A stretch of 64,000 nt of DNA from assembly GCF_002112505.1 (NCBI RefSeq), contig NZ_NEHW01000008.1:124001-188000 (forward strand), in the 5' to 3' direction. This document shows, piece after piece, positions 1 through 8,201 of this stretch. The DNA comes from Pseudomonas sp. R28(2017) (GTDB lineage Bacteria; Pseudomonadota; Gammaproteobacteria; Pseudomonadales; Pseudomonadaceae). Each line of letters starts with the position of its first letter. Within the stretch, counting starts at the first letter, position 1. The notes under the pieces were generated by a model that ran no database searches, had not been told where the DNA came from, and saw nothing but the letters and a program-made list of their open reading frames with translations. A program made the translations under genes and the position numbers.

Positions 1-36
1 AGAAATTTTCACAACGCCGAAACTGCCGTGAATCAG

Positions 37-65
37 GCGTCATTTGCGTGTCACAAGGCTGTCAT
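37..65 (+). promoter_or_regulatory. Putative Pho box (three 7-bp direct repeats, 11-bp period)
   Basis: Three tandem units, GCGTCAT (37-43), GTGTCAC (48-54) and CTGTCAT (59-65), are separated by exactly 4 bp, giving the 11-bp period of PhoB half-sites (consensus CTGTCAT-N4-CTGTCAY). They lie 35-63 bp upstream of the glycosyltransferase start and point toward it. I see no convincing -10 hexamer at the expected distance, so the call rests on the repeat pattern alone. Confidence 0.55.
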
Positions 66-99
66 GTGAGCGCAACGCAGCAGGTGGAAACTTTTTGTC

Positions 100-1314
100 A
101 TGAATACACCTGCCCTACGCATCGCACTCGTCAGCGAAACCTTCCCGCCCGAAATAAACGGTGTGGCCAACACCCTTGGCCGCCTCAGCGAGGGTTTGCG
201 ACAGCGTGGCCATCAGGTGGAAATCGTGCGCCCACGGCAAGCCAACGAGGCGCCGGCGGACGATGACGATGGCCTGTTGCTCTGCCGAGGCTGGGCACTG
301 CCCGGCTATCCCGGCCTGCAGTGGGGCGAGGTGTCGATGCACAAGCTGTTGCGCCGCTGGCGCAGGCAGCGCCCGGACGTGCTGTACATCGCCACCGAAG
401 GGCCACTGGGCCTCAGTGCCCTGCGCGCCGCGCGGCGTTTGGGGGTTGCCGTGGTCAGTGGCTTTCACACCAACTTTCCGCAATATTCCGGGCAATACGG
501 CCTCGGCCTGCTGGCGCGCCTGCTCACCCATTACCTGCGCTGGTTCCATCGGCGCACGGCCGCCACCCTGGTGCCCAGCGCCAGCCAGCGCCTGGAGCTG
601 GAACGGCGCGGGTTCGAGCGCCTGGCCCTGATGGCCCGGGGCGTCGATGCCGGCCTGTTCAACCCGGCCCGGCGCAGCCAGGCCTTACGCGAAAACTGGG
701 GGCTCGGCGCCGATGACATCGCCGTGCTGCACGTCGGGCGCCTGGCTGCGGAAAAGAACCTGGCGCTGTTGCAACCCTGCCTGCAAGCCTTGCAGAAAGC
801 CTATCCACAGCGGCGTCTGCGCCTGGTGGTGGTAGGCGATGGCCCGCAGCGTGCTGCGCTCGCTCAACAGATGCCGGAGGCGGTGTTCTGCGGCGCCCAG
901 CGTGGCGAAGCGCTGGCCGAGCACTACGCCAGCGGCGACCTGTTCCTGTTCCCGAGCCTGACCGAAACCTTCGGCAACGTGGTGCTCGAAGCCATGGCTT
1001 CGGGCCTGGCCGTGGTCGCCTACGACGAAGCCGCCGCAGCCCAGCATATCCGCCATGGCCACAGCGGCGCGCTGGCCATGCCTGGCGACCAGTGTGCGTT
1101 CATCGATGCCGCCTGCTGGTTGCTGGAAGAAGACGAGACCCTGCGCCGGGTCCGCCTCAACGCCCGCCAGCATGCCAGCCGCCAAGGCTGGCCGGCGATC
1201 GTCGAGCAGTTCGAATCGCACCTGCTCAACGCCTGCCACACGGCGCCAGCCGGCACCCGGCCGGCTGGCGCCGCGCTGGCGATCAAGCCAGGGTCGTCAA
1301 CGCCTCGCGGCTGA
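100..1314 (+). CDS. GT4-family glycosyltransferase
   Basis: A 404-residue GT-B fold glycosyltransferase of the GT4 / group 1 type, likely transferring a sugar from a nucleotide-sugar donor to a lipid or similar acceptor on the cytoplasmic side of the membrane. The N-terminal donor-side signature SETFPPEINGV is at about residues 12-22, HTNFPQYSG at about 122, VGRLAAEKN at about 211 and the C-terminal E-x7-E nucleotide-sugar motif (ETFGNVVLEA) at about 288. It resembles alpha-mannosyl/glucosyl transferases of the MgtA/PimB/Agt kind. A Pho-box-like repeat lies just upstream, suggesting induction by phosphate starvation and a role in phosphorus-free glycolipid synthesis (inference). No clear Shine-Dalgarno precedes the ATG. 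The 3' end overlaps the convergent flavin reductase gene by 32 bp. Confidence 0.85.
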   Translation: MNTPALRIALVSETFPPEINGVANTLGRLSEGLRQRGHQVEIVRPRQANEAPADDDDGLLLCRGWALPGYPGLQWGEVSMHKLLRRWRRQRPDVLYIATEGPLGLSALRAARRLGVAVVSGFHTNFPQYSGQYGLGLLARLLTHYLRWFHRRTAATLVPSASQRLELERRGFERLALMARGVDAGLFNPARRSQALRENWGLGADDIAVLHVGRLAAEKNLALLQPCLQALQKAYPQRRLRLVVVGDGPQRAALAQQMPEAVFCGAQRGEALAEHYASGDLFLFPSLTETFGNVVLEAMASGLAVVAYDEAAAAQHIRHGHSGALAMPGDQCAFIDAACWLLEEDETLRRVRLNARQHASRQGWPAIVEQFESHLLNACHTAPAGTRPAGAALAIKPGSSTPRG

Positions 1315-2386
1315 ACGGCAGCACGTCCGCTTCACGCCCCTCGCGCACCTTCTGCGCCCACTCGGCATCCACCAGCAGTGCGCGACCAACCGCCACCAGG
1401 TCGAACTCTTCATCGCCCAGACGGCGCAGCAAGCCTTCCAGGCTGGCGGGCTTGGCCACCTTGTCGGTGGCGACCATGAACTGCAGGAACTCGCCATCGA
1501 GGCCCACGCTGCCGACGGTGATGGTCGGTTTGCCGGTGAGCGTGCGGGTCCAGCCGGCCAGGTTCAGCTCGGAACCCTCGAACTCGGGCTCCCAAAAGCG
1601 CCGGGTCGAGCAGTGGAAGATATCCACACCCGCCGCCGACAGCGGCTCGAGGAACGCGGCCAATGCGTCTGGCGTTTCCACCAGGCGCGCGCTGTAGTCC
1701 TGCTGCTTCCACTGCGAGAAGCGGAAGATGATCGGAAAGTCCGGCCCCACGGCAGCGCGCACGGCCTGGATCAGCTCGATGGCAAAGCGCGAACGGCCGG
1801 CCAGGTCACCGCCGTATTCATCGTCACGGCGGTTGCTGGCGTCCCAGAAAAACTGGTCGATCAGGTAACCGTGGGCGCCATGGATCTCCACCCCGTCCAT
1901 GCCGATGGCCTTGGCGTCGCGGGCCGCCTGGGCAAAAGCAGCGATCACCTCGCGGATATCGTCATGGGTCATGCCATGCACCAGCACCTGGCCGTCCTTG
2001 ACCTTCTCGCTCGGCCCGTAACCCGGCACGCTGGCGTCCGGCTCGGTACCCAGGCGGCGCACCGTGCCCACATGCCACAGCTGCGGCACGATACGGCCAC
2101 CTTCGGCATGCACCGCGTCTGCTACCTGCTTCCAACCGGCCAAGGCATCTTCACCATGGAAGCGCGGCACATTGGGGTAGCCGTTGGCGGCCTTGTGCCC
2201 GACCGTGGTGCCCTCGGTGATGATCAGCCCCACGCCTGCTGCGGCACGGCGGCGGTAGTACTCGACCACACCGGCGTGCGGCACGCCACCGGGGCAGAAG
2301 GTACGGGTCATGGGCGCCATGACGACGCGGGTCGGCAGTTCGAGCGCGCCGAGGGTGAAGGGCTGGAACAGGGGGTTGCTGGACAT
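1283..2386 (-). CDS. Old Yellow Enzyme family NADH:flavin oxidoreductase
   Basis: A 367-residue FMN-dependent ene-reductase of the OYE / xenobiotic reductase family, reducing activated C=C bonds with NAD(P)H. Visible signatures: APMTRTF near residue 24, PQLWHVG at about 101, the substrate-anion-binding pair His169/His172 in EIHGAHGYLIDQFFW, followed by SNRRDDEYGG. I chose the MSSNPLF start (2386) rather than an ATG ten codons upstream because family members begin with a similar PLFxP stretch and a GGAAG-like ribosome site precedes it. Transcribed alone, convergent with the glycosyltransferase. Physiological substrate unknown. Confidence 0.88.
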   Translation of the reverse strand: MSSNPLFQPFTLGALELPTRVVMAPMTRTFCPGGVPHAGVVEYYRRRAAAGVGLIITEGTTVGHKAANGYPNVPRFHGEDALAGWKQVADAVHAEGGRIVPQLWHVGTVRRLGTEPDASVPGYGPSEKVKDGQVLVHGMTHDDIREVIAAFAQAARDAKAIGMDGVEIHGAHGYLIDQFFWDASNRRDDEYGGDLAGRSRFAIELIQAVRAAVGPDFPIIFRFSQWKQQDYSARLVETPDALAAFLEPLSAAGVDIFHCSTRRFWEPEFEGSELNLAGWTRTLTGKPTITVGSVGLDGEFLQFMVATDKVAKPASLEGLLRRLGDEEFDLVAVGRALLVDAEWAQKVREGREADVLPFSREALTTLA

Positions 2387-2508
2387 GGGGCGCTTCCGTC
2401 TGGGTAGGAAATGCACCTGAGGTTAGGGGTTGGGGGGAGCGTGGCCCAGTATTATTGATCTGGGTGATTCTGCTGTATCGAAGGGGGTGCTGTGCCCCCC
2501 CTGGATAT

Positions 2509-2991
2509 TCAGCCCAAGGCTTTCTCGATGGCCTGCACGACCGATGGATCGTCCGGCGCGGTACGCGGGGCAAATCGCGCCAGCACCCGGCCATCCTTGC
2601 CCACCAGAAACTTCTCGAAGTTCCAAGTTATGTCACCAGGGAATTCTGCCCCCTCGCCCGCCAGCAGACGGTACAACTGGTGACGGTCATGGCCATTGAC
2701 TTCGAGCTTGGCCCCCAGCGGGAAGCTCACGCCGTAGTTGAGGCTGCAGAACTCCTGGATTTCCTTTTCGTTGCCGGGCTCCTGGCCGGCAAACTGATTG
2801 CAGGGCAGGCCCAGCACATTGAAGCCCTTGCCCTTGAATTGCTGTTGGAGCTTTTCCAATGAGGCGTATTGCGGCGTCAGGCCACACTTGGAGGCGACAT
2901 TGACCACCAGCACCACCTGGCCCTTGAACGGTGCCAGGGGCAGGTCCTCGCCGTTCAGCGCCTTCAACGTCAGGTCGTGAAATGCACTCAT
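2509..2991 (-). CDS. Glutathione peroxidase (Cys-type, thioredoxin-fold)
   Basis: A 160-residue thiol peroxidase of the GPX family that reduces hydroperoxides with thioredoxin or glutathione. The peroxidatic cysteine replaces selenocysteine at Cys36 (NVASKCGLT); catalytic partners Gln70 (PCNQFAGQEP) and Trp123 (TWNFEKF) are present, as is a possible resolving Cys82 in EFCSLNYG. Length is normal. It lies downstream of slyD on the same strand, but a strong terminator hairpin (3049-3109) separates them, so it probably has its own promoter. Confidence 0.93.
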   Translation of the reverse strand: MSAFHDLTLKALNGEDLPLAPFKGQVVLVVNVASKCGLTPQYASLEKLQQQFKGKGFNVLGLPCNQFAGQEPGNEKEIQEFCSLNYGVSFPLGAKLEVNGHDRHQLYRLLAGEGAEFPGDITWNFEKFLVGKDGRVLARFAPRTAPDDPSVVQAIEKALG

Positions 2992-3042
2992 GATGAATCC
3001 CCTTTCAGGTTCCCGGTTGCCGCTGCGGGCGAATAGCGCCCA

Positions 3043-3109
3043 CTAAAAAGGCGCTCTTCCAAGCCGCGCACCTCCCGCTGGGGAGGCATGCCGGCTTGTC
3101 CGAGCGCCT
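3043..3109 (-). terminator. Large nested-arm intrinsic terminator after slyD
   Basis: Three nested complementary arms form one 61-nt hairpin: AGGCGCTC (3049-3056) with GAGCGCCT (3102-3109), CAAGCCG (3060-3066) with CGGCTTG (3092-3098), and CCTCCC (3071-3076) with GGGAGG (3081-3086). Read on the minus strand the stem ends in GCCTTTTTAG, a U-run, so it fits termination of slyD transcripts. Confidence 0.75.
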
Positions 3110-3137
3110 GGCGACTTTCTGAGCTTAGCGCAGAAAA

Positions 3138-3623
3138 TCAGTGGTGATGGCCACCTTCACCGTGGATGTGACGGTGAGCGATTTCTTCTTCGCTGGCGTC
3201 ACGCACGTCGACAACCTTGACCTTGAAGTTCAGGCGCTGGCCAGCCAGCGGGTGGTTGCCGTCGACGGTGATGTCATCGCCATCGATGTCGCGGATGGTG
3301 ACGATCTGCATCTGGCCGTCCGGCGCAGAGGCGTGGAACTGCATGCCGACTTCCAGCTGGTCGACGCCTTCGAACAGGCTGCGGTTCAGGGTGCTGACCA
3401 GTTCGGCCAGGTATTCGCCGTAGGCGTCTTCCGGCTCGATGGCAACTTCCAGCTCGTCACCGGCCTGCTTGCCTTCCAGGGCTTTTTCAAGGCCTGGGAT
3501 GATGTTGGCAGCACCGTGCAGGTAAACCAGCGGCGCACCGCCGGCGGAGCTGTCGATGGTCTCCCCGGCGTCGTTGGTCAGGGTATAGTCGATGGAGACA
3601 GCCTTGTTGGCGGCGATCAGCAT
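3138..3623 (-). CDS. slyD: FKBP-type peptidyl-prolyl isomerase SlyD
   Basis: A 161-residue cytoplasmic prolyl isomerase and chaperone. The FKBP core (TNDAGETIDSS, PLVYLHGAANIIPGLEKAL) with the inserted IF domain (about residues 70-125, NHPLAG at its end) is followed by a short His-rich tail (HRHIHGEGGHHH) that could bind Ni or Zn, as in SlyD. The tail is shorter than E. coli's. The start was set at 3623 (MLIAANK) because upstream in-frame codons read as non-homologous sequence in the overlapping gene. The start codon overlaps the divergent DUF3565 ORF, so the promoter must lie inside that ORF. Confidence 0.92.
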   Translation of the reverse strand: MLIAANKAVSIDYTLTNDAGETIDSSAGGAPLVYLHGAANIIPGLEKALEGKQAGDELEVAIEPEDAYGEYLAELVSTLNRSLFEGVDQLEVGMQFHASAPDGQMQIVTIRDIDGDDITVDGNHPLAGQRLNFKVKVVDVRDASEEEIAHRHIHGEGGHHH

Positions 3624-3924
3624 GGGGCAAGACCTTTTGCAAAAGTATGTAGAGCGGACAAGTGTAACCAAGGCATCGCCCGATTGCGACCGCAGCGCGG
3701 ACGAGGGGCGACCCATCAGTCGGATCACCGGCTTCCACCAGGACGAAGAAGGCCACTGGGTGGTCGAACTGTCCTGCGGCCACACCCAGCACCTGCGCCA
3801 CCAGCCACCGTGGCAGGCGCGCCCGTGGGTGCTCGATGCCGGGCAGCGCGCCGCACGCATCGGCCAGGCATTTGCGTGCGGTTGGTGCGCCCAGGGGGCC
3901 GATAGCGCTACCCTTGGCCGTTGA
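3622..3924 (+). CDS. DUF3565 domain protein (start uncertain)
   Basis: A short protein of about 100 residues whose core matches DUF3565: ITGFHQDEEGHWVVEL, SCGHTQHLRHQPPW, RPWVL and a final CGWCAQG. The paired CGH and C-x2-C suggest a bound metal, but no function is known for the family. The only in-frame ATG that is not deep within slyD is 3622, which overlaps the first bases of the divergent slyD; a TTG at 3637 is an alternative. The conserved part begins only at about 3718, so the true N-terminus may be shorter. It lies 31 bp upstream of pta and is probably co-transcribed with it. Confidence 0.6.
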   Translation: MGQDLLQKYVERTSVTKASPDCDRSADEGRPISRITGFHQDEEGHWVVELSCGHTQHLRHQPPWQARPWVLDAGQRAARIGQAFACGWCAQGADSATLGR

Positions 3925-3955
3925 TTCCTTGCACCGCTTATTTCGAGAAGCACGC

Positions 3956-6043
3956 ATGCAGACATTTTTCATTGCGCCGACCGACTTTGGTGTCGGCCTG
4001 ACCTCCATCAGCCTGGGCCTGGTCCGCACCCTGGAGCGCGCCGGGCTCAAGGTCGGCTTCTTCAAGCCGATCGCCCAGCCCCACCCCGGCGACACGGGCC
4101 CGGAGCGCTCGACCGAACTGGTTGCCCGCACCCACGGCATCAAGCCACCGGTGCCACTGAGCCTGGCCCATGTCGAGCGCATGCTTGGCGATGGCCAGCT
4201 GGACGAGTTGCTCGAAGAAATCATCCGCCTGTACCAGCAAGCCTGCATCGGCAATGACGTGGTGGTGGTCGAGGGCATGGTGCCGACCCGCCACGCCAGC
4301 TATGCGGCGCGGGTCAACCTGCACCTGGCCAAGAGCCTGGATGCCGAAGTGATCCTGGTCTCGGCCCCGGAAAACGAAGTGCTCAGCGAGCTGTCCGGCC
4401 GTGTTGAACTGCAGGCCCAGCTGTTCGGCGGCCCGCGCGACCCGAAAGTGCTCGGGGTGATCCTCAACAAGGTGCGCACCGACGAGAGCATGGCCGACTT
4501 CGCCACCCGCCTGCGTGAGCACTCGCCGCTGCTGCGCGGCAACGACTTCCGCCTGCTCGGCTGCATTCCGTACCAGCCCGAGCTGAACGCCCCGCGCACC
4601 CGCGACGTGGCCGAACTGCTCAGTGCCCAGGTGCTCAACGCCGGCGACTACGAGCAGCGCCGGATGAACAAGATCATCATCTGCGCCCGCACCGTGGCCA
4701 ATACCGTGCCCCTGCTGACGCCTGGCACCCTGGTGGTGACCCCGGGCGATCGCGACGACATCATCCTCGCCGTGAGCCTGGCCGCCATCAACGGCGTGCC
4801 CCTGGCCGGCTTGCTGCTGACCAGTGACAGCAAACCCGATGCACGCATCCTCGGCCTGTGCCGTGGCGCCCTTCAGGCTGGCCTGCCGATCCTGTCGGTG
4901 AGCACCGGCTCCTATGACACCGCCAACCTGCTCCACTCGCTGAACCGCGAAATCCCGGTGGATGACCGTGACCGGGCCGAATTCATCACCGACTTCGTTG
5001 CCAGCCACCTGGATGCCGCCTGGCTGCACCAGCGCTGCGGCACACCACGGGAAATGCGCCTGTCGCCAGCGGTGTTCCGCTACCAGTTGATCCAGCGGGC
5101 GCAGCAGGCCAACAAGCGCATCGTCCTGCCGGAAGGCGCCGAGCCGCTGCTGGTGCAGGCTGCGGCACTCTGCCAGGCGCGCGGCATCGCCCGTTGCGTG
5201 CTGCTGGCCAAGCCCGAGGAAGTCGAAGCCGTGGCCCGTGCCCAAGGTATTACTCTGCCGCCGGACCTGGAGGTACTCGACCCCGAGCTGATTCGCGGGC
5301 GCTACGTCGAGCCGATGGTCAACCTGCGCAAGAGCAAGAACCTCAACGCGCCAATGGCCGAGCAACAGCTGGAAGACCCGGTGGTGATCGGCACCATGAT
5401 GCTGGCCCTGGATGAGGTCGATGGCCTGGTCTCGGGCCTGGTGCACTCCACCGCCAACACCATTCGCCCGGCCCTGCAACTGATCAAGACCGCGCCCGGC
5501 ACCAGCCTGGTGTCGTCGGTGTTCTTCATGCTGTTCCCCGAACAGGTACTGGTGTACGGCGATTGCGTGATGAACCCGCACCCCAGTGCCAGCGAACTGG
5601 CCGAGATCGCCCGGCAGAGTGCCGAATCGGCACAGGCGTTCGGTATCGCGCCACGGGTAGCGATGATCAGCTACTCCAGCGATTCGGCAAGTGACGAGGA
5701 AGTCGAGAAAGTACGCGAAGCCACGCGCCTGGCCCAGGCTGCGGAGCAAGGGCTGCTGATCGACGGGCCGTTGCAGTATGACGCGGCTGCCAACCCGCAA
5801 GTCGCCCGCCAGTTGGCTCCACAGAGCCAGGTGGCCGGGCGTGCGACGGTGTTCGTGTTCCCGGACCTGAACACCGGCAACACCACCCACAAGGCGGTGC
5901 AGCGGAGCACCGACGGGGTCAGCCTGGGGCCAATGCTGCAGGGGCTGCGCAAGCCGGTGAACGACTTGCCACGCGGGGCGCAGGTGGACGATATCGTGCA
6001 TACCATCGCCCTGACTGCGATTCAGGCCAGCGTCACCCGCTGA
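3956..6043 (+). CDS. pta: Phosphate acetyltransferase (long form)
   Basis: A 695-residue Pta that interconverts acetyl-CoA + Pi and acetyl-phosphate + CoA. Three domains: an N-terminal P-loop-like CobB/BioD domain (begins FFIAPTDFGVGLTS), a central DRTGG regulatory domain (about 220-330), and the C-terminal catalytic PTA_PTB domain starting near FRYQLIQRAQ, with LPEGAEPL and GLVSGLVHSTANTIRPAL. Length matches class II Pta. The ATG at 3956 was chosen over upstream in-frame codons because the protein family starts at MQTFFIAPT. ackA, its usual partner, is not in the window. A bidirectional terminator follows. Confidence 0.95.
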   Translation: MQTFFIAPTDFGVGLTSISLGLVRTLERAGLKVGFFKPIAQPHPGDTGPERSTELVARTHGIKPPVPLSLAHVERMLGDGQLDELLEEIIRLYQQACIGNDVVVVEGMVPTRHASYAARVNLHLAKSLDAEVILVSAPENEVLSELSGRVELQAQLFGGPRDPKVLGVILNKVRTDESMADFATRLREHSPLLRGNDFRLLGCIPYQPELNAPRTRDVAELLSAQVLNAGDYEQRRMNKIIICARTVANTVPLLTPGTLVVTPGDRDDIILAVSLAAINGVPLAGLLLTSDSKPDARILGLCRGALQAGLPILSVSTGSYDTANLLHSLNREIPVDDRDRAEFITDFVASHLDAAWLHQRCGTPREMRLSPAVFRYQLIQRAQQANKRIVLPEGAEPLLVQAAALCQARGIARCVLLAKPEEVEAVARAQGITLPPDLEVLDPELIRGRYVEPMVNLRKSKNLNAPMAEQQLEDPVVIGTMMLALDEVDGLVSGLVHSTANTIRPALQLIKTAPGTSLVSSVFFMLFPEQVLVYGDCVMNPHPSASELAEIARQSAESAQAFGIAPRVAMISYSSDSASDEEVEKVREATRLAQAAEQGLLIDGPLQYDAAANPQVARQLAPQSQVAGRATVFVFPDLNTGNTTHKAVQRSTDGVSLGPMLQGLRKPVNDLPRGAQVDDIVHTIALTAIQASVTR

Positions 6044-6047
6044 ATTG

Positions 6048-6080
6048 AAAAAGGGCAGGCCGTCACCGGCCTGCCCTTTT
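6048..6080. terminator. Bidirectional terminator between pta and ompA-like gene
   Basis: The inverted repeat AAAAGGGCAGGCCG / CGGCCTGCCCTTTT with a TCAC loop has an A-run on one side and a T-run on the other, so it can end transcription of both converging genes. Confidence 0.85.
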
Positions 6081-6101
6081 CATTGCGCCGTTCTGAGCGG
6101 C

Positions 6102-6827
6102 TTATGGGTACTGCTGAACCTGGCCCTGCTGCTGGTCATACTGCTGACCCGGAATAGGCTTCAGGTTGACCTCCACTCGACGGTTTTGTGCACGGCCATT
6201 GGCGTCGGCATTGCTGGCGATCGGCTGGTCCGGGCCCATGCCACGTACGGTCACACGCGAAGCATCCACGCCCTGCGAAGTCAGGTAGGTGCTGACGGCC
6301 TGAGCGCGGCGCTGCGACAGGTCCATGTTGTGCTGGCGGCTGCCGGTGCTGTCGGTGAAGCCGACCACTTCGATGGTGTTCTGGTTGAACGACTTGAACG
6401 AGTTGGCCAGGTTGTTCAGCGGGTTGTAGAAGCTCGGCGAAATGTTGGCCGAGTCGGTGGCGAAGGTGATGTTGCCCGGCATGATCAGCTTGATCTGGTC
6501 GCCCTGGCGCTGTACTTCGACGCCGGTGTTGGCCATTTTCGCGCGCAGCTCGGCTTCCTGCTTGTCGGCGTAGTAGCCGTAACCGGCAGCGGCGGCACCC
6601 ACGGCGGCGGCGCCGATCAGCGCGCCCTTGCCACGGTTGTTGTGGTCGATGGCAGCACCGGCGATGGCGCCGGCCAGCGCGCCCAGGCCGCCGTACTTGG
6701 CGGTCTTGCTCATGCCCGAGGACTCGCCCTGAGCCTGGCCTTGGCTGTCATAAGGATTCTGCCCGGCGCAGCCGGTCATCAGGGCTGCGGCGGTTGCGAC
6801 GATAATCAGACGACGCATGGTGAACAT
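6102..6827 (-). CDS. OmpA-family lipoprotein with glycine-zipper segment (YiaD-like)
   Basis: A 241-residue outer-membrane lipoprotein. A signal peptide ends in a lipobox (LMTGC, Cys20); a glycine-zipper stretch at about 47-95 (GGLGALAGAIAGAAIDH, GAAAVGAAAAGYG) precedes a C-terminal OmpA peptidoglycan-binding domain (about 115-235) with the conserved VVGFTDSTGS, LSQRRAQAV and NRRVEV. It probably tethers the outer membrane to peptidoglycan. I used the ATG at 6827, which has AGGAG seven bases upstream, rather than the TTG two codons earlier. Confidence 0.9.
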   Translation of the reverse strand: MFTMRRLIIVATAAALMTGCAGQNPYDSQGQAQGESSGMSKTAKYGGLGALAGAIAGAAIDHNNRGKGALIGAAAVGAAAAGYGYYADKQEAELRAKMANTGVEVQRQGDQIKLIMPGNITFATDSANISPSFYNPLNNLANSFKSFNQNTIEVVGFTDSTGSRQHNMDLSQRRAQAVSTYLTSQGVDASRVTVRGMGPDQPIASNADANGRAQNRRVEVNLKPIPGQQYDQQQGQVQQYP

Positions 6828-6936
6828 GGACAAGCTCCTACAAAAATTCGTGTGTGCGGCAGATCACGGAGGGATCTATGCCAGCCTTGGATTGCCAGGA
6901 TACGGAAAAATTCCATGAAAGGCTTTTCATGCAGGC

Positions 6937-7581
6937 TCAGGCCCGCACGAAGGGGTTCTCGCGCATCTCGTCGCCCAGGCGTGTATCCGGCCCGTGGCCG
7001 GTGACCACGATGGCATCTTCATCCAGGCGGTACAGCCGTTCCTTGATCGAACGCACAATGGCGCGCTGGTCGCCACCCCACAGGTCGGTGCGGCCGATAC
7101 CACGGCGGAACAGGGTATCGCCGGCGATCAGCAGCTTGGCGTCGGCGAACCAGAAACTCATCGATCCAGGGGTGTGCCCCGGCGTGTGCAGGGCCACACC
7201 ACAACCGCAGGCCAGTTCCTCGTCATCGCCGAGCCAACGGTCTGGCGACGGTACCGGGGTGTAGGGCACGCCGAACATCTGGCATTGCATCTCCAGGTTG
7301 TCCCACAGCGGCTGGTCCTGCTTGTGCAGGTGCAGGGTGGCGCCGGTGAGTTCCTTGAGCTTGCCCGAAGCAAGGAAATGATCGAAGTGCGCGTGGGTGT
7401 GGATGATGCTCACCAGGGTCAGGCCATGGGCCTGCAGGCGGGCGAGGATCTTGTCCGGGTCACCACCCGGGTCGACGACGATGGCCTTCTTGCTGACCGG
7501 GTCACCGATCAACGTGCAGTTGCACTGCAGGGGGCCTACGGGGAAGGTTTCGCGGATCAGCGCTATTGATGCTTTTACCAT
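6937..7581 (-). CDS. Metallo-beta-lactamase-fold hydrolase (glyoxalase II-like)
   Basis: A 214-residue metal-dependent hydrolase of the YcbL / type II glyoxalase group, probably cleaving S-D-lactoylglutathione or a related thioester. The metal-binding signature HTHAHFDH is at residues 61-68, followed by HTPGHTPGS, the bridging Asp in IAGDTLF and a final VTGHGP. Shorter than GloB because it lacks the extended helical C-terminal domain. No convincing Shine-Dalgarno is seen before the ATG, and it starts only 20 bp after the toxin gene on the same strand, so it may depend partly on mazEF read-through. Confidence 0.88.
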   Translation of the reverse strand: MVKASIALIRETFPVGPLQCNCTLIGDPVSKKAIVVDPGGDPDKILARLQAHGLTLVSIIHTHAHFDHFLASGKLKELTGATLHLHKQDQPLWDNLEMQCQMFGVPYTPVPSPDRWLGDDEELACGCGVALHTPGHTPGSMSFWFADAKLLIAGDTLFRRGIGRTDLWGGDQRAIVRSIKERLYRLDEDAIVVTGHGPDTRLGDEMRENPFVRA

Positions 7582-7600
7582 GAGTGATTACAGCAACCGG

Positions 7601-7948
7601 TTATTCGAACAGGGTTTGAACTCGTGCCAACGCATCGAGAATGACAACTTCAGGAGCCGACTCAACACGCTTGGCACCTCTGGCGTCGAGGTCCACCGTG
7701 CGTATCTGGTTGCAGAGTATTACACCTTGCGTCAAGGTGCCTGCCCCACTGAGGGTAACCGCAAATCCAGCATGCCTGGCGAAATCGCCGCCTTGGCTGA
7801 TTGGAACGATCACTGCCAGACCAGACGCATTGAAGGCTGCGGGGGTGAGCACAAGGGCCGGACGCCCGGCACCTTGCTGTTCTCGCCCAACGGTAGGGTC
7901 AAGGTTGACCCGAACAATATCCCCCCTGGCGAACTTGACCCGCTTCAC
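7601..7948 (-). CDS. MazF/PemK-family mRNA interferase toxin
   Basis: A 115-residue toxin of the PemK/MazF/ChpB ribonuclease family. The fold markers are visible: GDIVRVNLDPTVGREQQG with the catalytic-loop Arg, RPALVLTPAAFN, VIVPISQGG and QIRTVDL. It is expected to cut single-stranded mRNA at short specific sites. It overlaps the upstream antitoxin gene by 4 bp (ATGA), the standard translational coupling for this pair. Closer to ChpB than to classical MazF by the GREQQGxRPALVL pattern (family knowledge). Confidence 0.88.
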   Translation of the reverse strand: MKRVKFARGDIVRVNLDPTVGREQQGAGRPALVLTPAAFNASGLAVIVPISQGGDFARHAGFAVTLSGAGTLTQGVILCNQIRTVDLDARGAKRVESAPEVVILDALARVQTLFE

Positions 7949-8199
7949 ACTTCACGCCCCACGGGCCGCATCGCGTTCCACTCAGCCATGTCCTCAGGTT
8001 CCGGCGCGTTCAAATCACATTGCGCCATCAATTCTTCAAGGGTGTACTTCGGCTTGGACCTTACGGGTTTGAGTACCAGAGTTTCACCTGCCGCATCCAG
8101 GCTCAGCGTCGAGCCAACGCCAAGGCGCATCTGCTTGAGCACAGCCGCTGGCAAACGAATAGCCGCACTGTTGCCCCATTGCTGAATCTTGATTTGCAT
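7945..8199 (-). CDS. MazE/ChpS-type antitoxin (AbrB fold)
   Basis: An 84-residue antitoxin. The N-terminal swapped-hairpin AbrB DNA-binding domain is clear (MQIKIQQWGNSAAIRLP), and the acidic C-terminal tail (LEELMAQCD...PEPEDMAEW) would wrap the toxin. Start set at 8199 because GGGAG lies six bases upstream and AbrB-type antitoxins begin exactly here; an ATG eight codons further up is less likely. Two inverted repeats built from GTAGATAC lie at and just upstream of the start and are likely its autoregulatory operator. Confidence 0.88.
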   Translation of the reverse strand: MQIKIQQWGNSAAIRLPAAVLKQMRLGVGSTLSLDAAGETLVLKPVRSKPKYTLEELMAQCDLNAPEPEDMAEWNAMRPVGREV

Positions 8200-8201
8200 G
8201 A

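Noticed and set aside
3938..6001. A 687-codon open frame antisense to pta
   Set aside because: It mirrors the codon periodicity of the GC-rich pta gene; its translation is His/Gln-rich with no family features and no ribosome site.
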